DNA of 10,828 bases from DAOVQB01 sp023128935 (GTDB lineage: Bacteria > Eisenbacteria > RBG-16-71-46 > CAIMUX01 > WJJG01), in contig DAOVQB010000154.1 in assembly GCA_030628905.1 (NCBI GenBank), forward strand, positions 1 through 10,828, in the 5' to 3' direction. How positions within the stretch are numbered: position 1 is the first letter of the stretch; each line of letters starts with the position of its first letter. Shown here piece after piece: positions 5,841 to 10,828 of this stretch. A program made the position numbers and the translations under genes. Below the pieces are notes generated by a model. That model worked only from the letters and a program-made list of their open reading frames with translations, was not told where the DNA came from and made no database searches.

Positions 5841-6563
5841 CTAAGCGTCTGGATCCTGTCCTGAGTCCTCTCGGCGTTCAATTCCGGCGTACGGGGATCC
5901 CGTGGGGTTGGCTTCGTAGGGTTGTGTTTCAGTCGGCTCTAGTGGTAGCGAACGATCCCTGCGTTGGTTCAGCTCTTGCTGGGTTTTCTTGTACTTCCAC
6001 AGCAGATAGACACCGCCTCCCAGAATGGCGAGCGGCCAGATGGATTCGATGAAATGCAGGCGCAGACCGAAGGTGATCTCGAGCGTCAGGAACAGGCCGA
6101 GGATGAGCAGGAGGATGCCACCCACCAGAGGGCTGTCAGTGGGCAGCTTCGGCTGTTCGCTCCCGGAGACGTGTTCATTGTAGATGCGCGCCTTTCTTGC
6201 AGCATCGATCATATTGAACATCCAGAAGAAGGCGAGGAACACGCCGAGGAAGGGCTCCAATCCGGCGGCCGCCCCCCTGGCCAAGACGGTGATGATGCCC
6301 GAGACGATCAGAATGTTGAGGAACCCGCTCCTATAGTAGCCCACGTAGATCTGCCCGAGACCAGGCATTAATGAGCAGAGGGCAGCCAGTCCGGGGGATT
6401 TTCCCAACCGCTGGCTATTTGTCGACTGCAAATTCTCAGATTCTAGACAGAGCTTGCAGATGACACCTCCCCTCCAATGGATCGCACATTGCTCACATAG
6501 CGGTTTCGCGCACTTTGTACAGGTAGCAATGGCGGGCACGTTTTCATGGTTGGCGCAATTCAT
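5841..6563 (-). CDS. B-box-like zinc finger, TM2-like membrane protein
   Basis: This 240-residue protein starts with a compact zinc-binding region in which C3, H6, C15, C18, C23, C26, H29, C36 and C39 form a B-box-like cross-brace. It continues with a TM2-like hydrophobic block (about 57-125, SPGLAALCSLMPGLGQIYVGYY at its start) and a C-terminal pair of hydrophobic segments (about 145-190) resembling DUF5668/LiaF-type TM regions. The tail is polar. I chose the ATG at 6563 because GGAAGGAG lies 6 nt upstream; an ATG at 6593 is weaker. The start lies inside the 3' end of the anti-sigma gene (20-nt overlap), so the two are translationally coupled. LiaF-like regions occur in envelope-stress proteins. 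With the sigma/anti-sigma pair upstream, a role in envelope signalling or the output of that regulon is a reasonable inference. Confidence 0.8.
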   Translation of the reverse strand: MNCANHENVPAIATCTKCAKPLCEQCAIHWRGGVICKLCLESENLQSTNSQRLGKSPGLAALCSLMPGLGQIYVGYYRSGFLNILIVSGIITVLARGAAAGLEPFLGVFLAFFWMFNMIDAARKARIYNEHVSGSEQPKLPTDSPLVGGILLLILGLFLTLEITFGLRLHFIESIWPLAILGGGVYLLWKYKKTQQELNQRRDRSLPLEPTETQPYEANPTGSPYAGIERREDSGQDPDA

Positions 6564-7530
6564 GGTGGTCTCCTTCCAGGGGATCTCTCTCATGCGATTC
6601 GTTCTCCGGCCGCGGGGAGTCCTTCTCCGTGCGACCGAGTGTGCATTGAATCCACAACGGTATGGTTGTTTGACCCGGGGCTTCTCGGATCCAGATGCGG
6701 GCCTCAGCCCACCTCGCCCTAAGTGTGTCGGTCTGGGCCGTGGCGAGTGTCGAGATCTGCCCGCTCGTCACCGTGATCTCATCTTCCAGCGTGGATTGGA
6801 AGCTCAGTGCTTCGATCCCGCGTTCAATGTGGCGACCGATGCTATGCCCGACGCCCTGCATCATCTGAAATCCTTGCAGGGCTGGTTTTCCCGCCACCGG
6901 GGTCATCAGCAGGGCACAAACGACTGCGCCCTCCCAGAGGCTCTCAGGTTTTCGCCATAGAGCCCGGAGCACTTCCCGGATGCCTGGCTTCTGACGCGGG
7001 ATCCGGACGGCCCCCAGGCCGCGGGCTTGCGATGTCCTCGACGATTGGCCTGGGGCCGTTTGGAGAGCCATGGCCCGATCCGCGACCTCGCGGGCGAACG
7101 ATCGGTCGGCTTGCAGGCGGGGGAAGACGGCATAGGAGTGTGGGAGATCCCGCATCACACCGGCCAATGCACGGCAGGACGGGCAATGGGTCAGGTGGCG
7201 TTCAAGACGGCGAGTGATGTCGGCATCCAAGACACCATCCAATTCCTCAGCCAGTCGTTGCTCCATGTAGCGACAGTCGGAGCCCACTGTCCGCTGCAGC
7301 GTTTCCTCGAACCAATTGGATTCTGAATGATTGACGAGATCTGAATGATTGACGCGAGAAGTGGCCCTGCCGCGGATCGCGGTCTGATTGAGTAAGGACA
7401 TCTGCTCTGCTGCCAGCTGCTGGCAGCCCGCGCAGGCGGCCTCGTGCTCAACCATCAGGCTGAATTCGATCTGCGCTAGCTCGCCATTGAGATAGCGCGG
7501 CAGCAGCTCCCTGAAGGTTCTACAGTCCAT
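6544..7530 (-). CDS. Anti-sigma factor with two ZAS (zf-HC2) zinc-binding domains
   Basis: It should bind and inhibit the ECF sigma factor encoded just upstream. Two complete H-x3-C-x2-C ZAS motifs are visible: C3 with H29, C33 and C36, and C86 with H112, C116 and C119, 83 residues apart. Most ZAS anti-sigma factors have only one. A single short hydrophobic stretch (about 199-214, EGAVVCALLMTPVAGKP) is the probable TM segment; the remaining 110 residues would be extracytoplasmic and show no known sensor fold. The gene overlaps the sigma gene by 11 nt, and GGAGG lies close upstream of its ATG (7528-7530). At 328 residues it is long for the family. An 18-nt tandem duplication lies between the two ZAS domains. 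Confidence 0.85.
   Translation of the reverse strand: MDCRTFRELLPRYLNGELAQIEFSLMVEHEAACAGCQQLAAEQMSLLNQTAIRGRATSRVNHSDLVNHSESNWFEETLQRTVGSDCRYMEQRLAEELDGVLDADITRRLERHLTHCPSCRALAGVMRDLPHSYAVFPRLQADRSFAREVADRAMALQTAPGQSSRTSQARGLGAVRIPRQKPGIREVLRALWRKPESLWEGAVVCALLMTPVAGKPALQGFQMMQGVGHSIGRHIERGIEALSFQSTLEDEITVTSGQISTLATAQTDTLRARWAEARIWIREAPGQTTIPLWIQCTLGRTEKDSPRPENESHERDPLEGDHHELRQP
7323..7354 (-). repeat. 18-nt tandem duplication between the ZAS domains
   Basis: CTGAATGATTGACG occurs at 7323 and 7341, giving VNHSDLVNHSES in the protein. It keeps frame and lies in the linker, so it is probably neutral. Confidence 0.7.
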
Positions 7531-8185
7531 TGGATCCCTCCGGCTGTGCCCGGGTATTGCGCAACCTCAACCTGGCTTGGGCGCCTGCATTTCGCAGCCT
7601 TAGGATTGCGCGGCCAAGTTCTATCCGTGCCCGGTGGATGCGGGATTTGACGGTCCCAATGGGGAGTCGGAGCATCTCAGCCATTTCCTCAATTGAGTGC
7701 TCCTGCAGATCCTTCAGCACAATAGCTTCGCGGCTGATCTCACCAAGCGTGTTCAATGCCTGGTGCATATTCTCCACTCGCTCCTGCCGTTCAAAGCGCT
7801 TGTCGGGTGGTTCACTGCTGGCTGCCAGGGAGGGGAAGTCATCCACAGGCGTGTCGACGATCACTTGATCCCGCTTCCGATGCCGATAGCGGTCGATGCA
7901 CAGGTTCCGCGCCAGCCGGTTGAACCAGGCCTGGAACGGCCGCGCAGGATCGTACTGCTCCATTTTCTCATAGACGCGCACAAATATCTCCTGTGCCAGG
8001 TCGCGGGCCTCCTCACGGTTGCCCATGAACTGATACGCGAGGTTCAGCACACGGTCCTGGTGGTGCCTGATAAGGCTTTCCCAGGCCCGCGCGTCACCCT
8101 GTTTGCAGCGAAGGAACAGTTCCTCGTCGCTCGTCACTGCGCTCCTCGATCGTCTCAGGCCGGCCGCCCCCATGGCAGAAATCAC
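7520..8185 (-). CDS. ECF (sigma-E/RpoE-type) RNA polymerase sigma factor
   Basis: It directs RNA polymerase to a regulon, probably envelope-related given the membrane-linked anti-sigma gene. Region 2 is clear (about 62-105: RDLAQEIFVRVYEKMEQYD, then the tract FQAWFNRLARNLCIDRYRHR), as is region 4 with its helix-turn-helix (about 143-195: SREAIVLKDLQEHSIEEMAE, then LPIGTVKSRIHRARIEL). Together they fit the roughly 180-200-residue ECF layout. The start is uncertain. GTG at 8185 (AAGG 5 nt upstream) gives 221 residues, but the GTG at 8137, with GAGGAG upstream, gives the typical TSDEELFLRC start and may be the true one. The last 27 residues are an arginine-rich tail with an 11-residue duplication (LRLRNAGAQA/LRLRNTRAQP). 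The gene leads a three-gene overlapping operon. Confidence 0.9.
   Translation of the reverse strand: MISAMGAAGLRRSRSAVTSDEELFLRCKQGDARAWESLIRHHQDRVLNLAYQFMGNREEARDLAQEIFVRVYEKMEQYDPARPFQAWFNRLARNLCIDRYRHRKRDQVIVDTPVDDFPSLAASSEPPDKRFERQERVENMHQALNTLGEISREAIVLKDLQEHSIEEMAEMLRLPIGTVKSRIHRARIELGRAILRLRNAGAQARLRLRNTRAQPEGSNGL
7544..7603 (-). repeat. 33-nt duplication at the sigma factor C-terminus
   Basis: Two 11-residue copies, roughly LRLRNAGAQAR and LRLRNTRAQPE, extend the protein beyond region 4. They are diverged at the DNA level. Confidence 0.55.
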
Positions 8186-8277
8186 ATCTGCCTTGGGATT
8201 GTCAGCCGCACTAACTGAGCCCCTTCAATCCCGCCATCAGAAGCCACTTCATTCCCACCGTCAGAAGTCCCTACGAA

Positions 8278-8301
8278 CCGCCGATAGCCCGGGTTCGGCG
8301 G
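8278..8301. other. GC-rich hairpin in the sigma operon leader
   Basis: A perfect 7-bp stem (CCGCCGA/TCGGCGG) closes a 10-nt loop that contains CCCGGG. It lies about 95-115 nt upstream of the sigma gene. No U-tract adjoins it on the sigma strand. Confidence 0.45.
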
Positions 8302-8363
8302 AAAGAGGGGGGAGGGCTGGGTCCCCGGCGGGCTTGGGCCCCAACCCCAAAGGTCACCAACGA

Positions 8364-8400
8364 GCCGAGGCAAGGGCCCTATACGGACCCTTGCCTCGGC
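8364..8400. other. 13-bp perfect inverted repeat in the sigma operon leader
   Basis: Arms GCCGAGGCAAGGG (8364-8376) and CCCTTGCCTCGGC (8388-8400) flank an 11-nt loop containing TATACGG. It is the strongest hairpin in this spacer. No T-run follows on either strand, so a classic intrinsic terminator is unlikely; an RNA structure in a long 5' leader or a protein-binding dyad fits better. Confidence 0.6.
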
Positions 8401-8494
8401 GGAGCTTGGGTACAGAAGTCCGGGATAGAGTTCATCTTGTTTGCCCTCTGATTCCAGAATGAATATCACACGGTTGAATGACACAGAGGGCTTG

Positions 8495-8734
8495 TCAGGC
8501 CCGTTCGCTGACGCACGTACACCTCGTCAGCGAGCCCTTGCGTTGTTCTGGCGGCGGGAATGCCGCCTCTCGCAGACTCTGTAATTCCTTTCCAATGCTG
8601 GAGTTGCGCCACCTCTCGTAGTTGTGCCGCCTCTCGTAGTTGCGCCCCATATCCCACTTCTCCACGAGCGGATGCTGACCCTCGAAAGAAGTAATCGTCG
8701 TGCGGTTGGTTGCAATTATGGATAGACAACACAC
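8495..8734 (-). pseudogene. Possible degraded gene fragment
   Basis: A 79-codon frame opens at a GTG on the - strand. Its middle part (SFEGQHPLVEKWDMGRNYE and the following residues) has codon use like a real gene, with frequent G or C in third position. It contains an 18-nt tandem duplication (NYERRH/NYERWR, + strand 8604-8639). There is no clear ribosome binding site and I do not recognise the family. It could be the leftover 3' end of a lost gene or chance. Confidence 0.25.
8503..8535. other. 11-bp inverted repeat (hairpin)
   Basis: Arms GTTCGCTGACG (8503-8513) and CGTCAGCGAGC (8525-8535) pair along 11 positions with one G-U, around an 11-nt loop. An overlapping alternative pairs AGGGCT (8487-8492) with AGCCCT (8533-8538), so two exclusive folds are possible. 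It lies at the 3' end of the reading-frame remnant at 8495-8734 (- strand) and may once have terminated it. Confidence 0.5.
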
Positions 8735-8752
8735 CCATGTTTGGGATATAGT
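8723..8752 (+). promoter_or_regulatory. Candidate sigma70-type promoter for the gene at 8809
   Basis: TAGACA (8723-8728) and TATAGT (8747-8752) each match the consensus at five of six positions and are 18 nt apart. The -10 box ends 56 nt before the ATG at 8809, so the leader would be short. Confidence 0.5.
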
Positions 8753-8808
8753 TTCCTTGGATCCGGGTAAGTCGCCGCTGATAAATCAGACCCTGAAGGG
8801 AGGCGGCC

Positions 8809-9042
8809 ATGCGGTATCTAATCCTGATATCTTGGATCGCCCTATCCCTCGCCAAGCCCGCAGCGGAGACCTACCTAGTCAATCCTGAAGGCACCGGGGA
8901 CTTCCCCACGATCCCGGCCGCGATCGACGCAGTCGTGGATGGGGATGTCATCGACCTGACCGATGGCATGTTCACCGGTGCCGGGCACGCAACTTGGATG
9001 TCACTTGTTAGGCGAACTGATGTAGCGGTTCGGCACACTTAA
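8809..9042 (+). pseudogene. Truncated secreted beta-helix protein (N-terminal fragment)
   Basis: The 77-residue product starts with a signal peptide (MRYLILISWIALSLAKPAAE). It continues with YLVNPEGTGDFPTIPAAIDA and VVDGDVIDLTDGMFTGAG, the typical start of right-handed parallel beta-helix (pectate-lyase-like) surface proteins, in which DG(T/V)F(T/S)G introduces the first coils. Normally several hundred residues follow. Here the resemblance stops near residue 60 (about 8988), and 17 unrelated residues lead to a stop. Promoter and ribosome binding site (AAGGGAGG, 8796-8803, 5 nt from the ATG) look intact, so the break is in the coding part, probably a deletion that joined unrelated sequence. 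A genuine small secreted protein is less likely. Confidence 0.65.
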
Positions 9043-9110
9043 GGGCAGTGCGAGCCATGAGGCTTTCGAAACCCAGGAAACCGGCCAAATCCACCTGTGG
9101 AAAGTAGGAC

Positions 9111-9118
9111 AAGGAGGT
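9111..9118 (+). promoter_or_regulatory. Perfect Shine-Dalgarno site of the C25 peptidase gene
   Basis: AAGGAGGT lies 6 nt before the ATG at 9125, full complementarity to the 16S anti-SD core. It fixes the start and predicts strong translation. No separate promoter is evident in 9043-9110, so the gene may be read from the promoter near 8750. Confidence 0.8.
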
Positions 9119-9124
9119 CCCCAA

Positions 9125-10828
9125 ATGCACAATGCCCACGTTCAAACAGGCAATAGTATTTCCATGGGTAGCAGTGTCTTGCGCACCCTTGCGCTGTGCA
9201 TCCTCCTGCTCAGTCTTCCGGTCTCCGTGGCAAGCAGCACCACGGTCGATGCCGAATTGACCTTCAGAGCGGAGGACGTGCGTATCGTGCAGGAGCATGA
9301 GTACGACATTATTGGCTATGTGGGCGCGGTCCCGGATTGGGCGCCTGACCAGCTTGGACACCCGCAACTGCCAACCGTCCTGTTCCGTTTTCTCCTCCCC
9401 CCCAAGACCCGTGTGGCAGACGTCAGTCTGACGGTGCTGGAGGCCGACACCCTGGAGGGCACATACTGCCCCTATCCCATTCAGCCTGACCCTATGCAGG
9501 GCGGTCAGTTCTTCCCTCCAGATCCCCAAGCCTATGGTGGCTATGAACCTTATCCCCCACGCCCAGGGCGTCTAGTCGCGGATGGCTATTTCCGTACCTA
9601 TCATTGCGCCACTCTGAAGGTATACCCACTCCTGTATATCGGACATACGGACCAGATTGTGTTGATCAAGAGAGCACACGTGGCGATTGAGTTGCGCCAG
9701 ATGGACACCTATGAGGAAGCCGCGCTCTTTCACCGCCTCCGCCAGGATCATCGTCCGTGGAGTGAGCGTCCCGAGTCACGTTGGATCGATCACCTGGTAT
9801 ACAACCCCGATGCGCTGGGCTCGTTCTACGATCCATCTGGATCAGGCATAGGCTCCCAGCCCATGTCTGTTACCGAAGAGAACCCCTTTGGTGGTTTCCG
9901 GCCAACCGAATTCCCGTCTCTAGAAGGGCCACCTATCGAGTACGTGATCATCACGGATAGCTTGGATACTTCGGGCAACCTACTTGGTGCCGCGATGGTC
10001 TCGCATTTCCAGGAACTGGCCGATTGGAAAACCTCGAAAGGTGTCCCGGCCGTCGTCCGCACGGTTTCCTGGATCAACGAGCATTATGCGGAGTCTGATC
10101 TGCCAGCCAAGATCCGCGCATTCATCAAGGACGCGGCCGCCCGCTGGGGAACAAACTACGTAATGCTCGGTGGCGATGCTGAGATCGTGCCCCCTCGGCT
10201 GATAGGAGACCCTGACGCCGACTATAGCTTCATCCATTATCGAGTAGATCCCCCGGCGGATATGTACTACGGAGAGCTCGACCACACGTGGAACGACAAT
10301 GAGAATGCTTACTACGCTGAATACGACCCTCCCGACACATCGGATATGTCAAGCCAGGAATACCTGGATCTCTGGGTGGGCCGCATCCCTGCGCGGAATG
10401 CAACGGAAGCTGAAGTCATGGTTGATAAGATACTGTCCTACGAACGTGCCCCCGGGGCAGCTGGATCGCCAGACACCTCATACTACAACAACGTCCTCCT
10501 GGTTGCCGGTCCCGTACATACACCCGGCAGTTCCTTGTTGCGTAACGGCATTGTCTACGCAGAGTCTTTGCTGGCAGCGATCGTGGAGGACAGCACAAGT
10601 TTCGACATGGACGTGACCAGGCTGTACCCAGAACCCCCAGATACGATCTTGTGGTGCGAGCACGAAGACAGAAACAAGCGTTGTTATAAGTTCCTGTATG
10701 ATTTCCTCAGCAGCGTCAATTACAGCCACTTCACGGCACAGAACTTTCGTGCCGAGCTCAACAGCGGCCATGGATTCGTCTGGCACAGAGAGCACTCCAA
10801 CCGTGAGAAACTGGGCGATGTCTCTTTC
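9125..10828 (+). CDS. Secreted gingipain-type C25 cysteine peptidase, 3' end outside the window
   Basis: The frame is open for 568 codons to the window edge. A signal peptide follows a hydrophilic start: basic residue R20, hydrophobic core TLALCILLLSLPVSV and cleavage near VAS (36-37). M14 is an alternative start but the SD favours 9125. Residues about 40-130 resemble a C25 propeptide (GHPQLPTVLFRFLLPPKTRV). The peptidase domain starts near 273 (YVIITDSLDTSGNLL), with FQELADWKTSKGVPAVVRT, then MLGGDAEIVPPR (347-358), WVGRIPAR (417-424) and NSGHGFVWH, where H549 in GHG is the expected catalytic His. The catalytic Cys would lie 20-40 residues later, beyond the window, so activity cannot be judged. 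Such proteins are exported and in several phyla carry a C-terminal sorting domain; that end is not visible. A cell-surface protease role is likely. Confidence 0.85.
   Translation, partial: MHNAHVQTGNSISMGSSVLRTLALCILLLSLPVSVASSTTVDAELTFRAEDVRIVQEHEYDIIGYVGAVPDWAPDQLGHPQLPTVLFRFLLPPKTRVADVSLTVLEADTLEGTYCPYPIQPDPMQGGQFFPPDPQAYGGYEPYPPRPGRLVADGYFRTYHCATLKVYPLLYIGHTDQIVLIKRAHVAIELRQMDTYEEAALFHRLRQDHRPWSERPESRWIDHLVYNPDALGSFYDPSGSGIGSQPMSVTEENPFGGFRPTEFPSLEGPPIEYVIITDSLDTSGNLLGAAMVSHFQELADWKTSKGVPAVVRTVSWINEHYAESDLPAKIRAFIKDAAARWGTNYVMLGGDAEIVPPRLIGDPDADYSFIHYRVDPPADMYYGELDHTWNDNENAYYAEYDPPDTSDMSSQEYLDLWVGRIPARNATEAEVMVDKILSYERAPGAAGSPDTSYYNNVLLVAGPVHTPGSSLLRNGIVYAESLLAAIVEDSTSFDMDVTRLYPEPPDTILWCEHEDRNKRCYKFLYDFLSSVNYSHFTAQNFRAELNSGHGFVWHREHSNREKLGDVSF

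Larger units (their letters stand above)
8186..8808. other. Divergent intergenic region between the sigma operon and the secreted-protein genes
   Basis: About 620 nt lie between the start of the - strand sigma operon and the + strand gene at 8809. Three strong dyads (8278-8301, 8364-8400, 8503-8535), a G/C-rich block (8300-8345), a partial reading frame (8495-8734, - strand) and one + strand promoter candidate are described separately. I found no convincing - strand promoter for the sigma operon, which may itself be read by the ECF factor. Confidence 0.6.

Noticed and set aside
9005..9035. Integron attC-like site (GTTAGGC near the beta-helix break, with a CGAAC/GTTCG pairing)
   Set aside because: No matching RYYYAAC core box at a proper distance on either strand and no long imperfect stem; the motif is short enough to be chance.
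9008..9529. - strand reading frame of 173 codons
   Set aside because: It lies opposite the signal peptide and propeptide of the C25 gene, which has a perfect SD and clear domains.

Overview
The window is bacterial, with moderately high GC. It combines surface and secretion proteins (a gingipain-type C25 peptidase and a beta-helix fragment) with a DUF222/HNH endonuclease gene and a cassette of membrane proteins without a firm family name. This mix suggests an uncultivated FCB-type or Eisenbacteria-like lineage. That placement is inference from gene content only; no rRNA or marker gene is present.

Layout. Positions 1-135 are T-rich, non-coding sequence with a strong 19-bp inverted repeat, and they run straight into a reading frame that lacks its N-terminus. 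From about 136 to 3383 (+ strand) lies a tight four-gene operon: an FN3/alpha-beta membrane protein, a six-TM protein, a double-anchored alpha/beta protein and another six-TM protein. Genes overlap or sit 0-3 nt apart and each internal start has a good ribosome binding site, so the products probably form one envelope complex. The first and third proteins share a C-terminal motif and may be distant relatives.

A convergent gene (3552-5453, - strand) encodes a DUF222/HNH endonuclease packed with in-frame tandem repeats. Its upstream region holds an eight-unit 19-nt tandem array. The spacer between it and the membrane operon contains imperfect duplications of both flanking gene ends.

A second operon on the - strand (8185 down to 5841) encodes an ECF sigma factor, an anti-sigma factor with two ZAS zinc-binding domains, and a B-box/TM2-like membrane protein. 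Each gene overlaps the next. This looks like an envelope-responsive sigma/anti-sigma module with a third membrane partner.

A leader of about 620 nt (8186-8808) contains three clear hairpins, a possible coding remnant and a sigma70-like promoter. The promoter points at 8809, a 5' fragment of a secreted beta-helix protein that ends after about 60 recognisable residues. The last gene (9125 to the window end) is a secreted C25 cysteine peptidase with a perfect Shine-Dalgarno sequence; it runs off the edge just after its catalytic-His motif.

A recurring theme is short tandem duplication, in the HNH gene (five arrays), the anti-sigma gene, the sigma gene tail and several intergenic spots.
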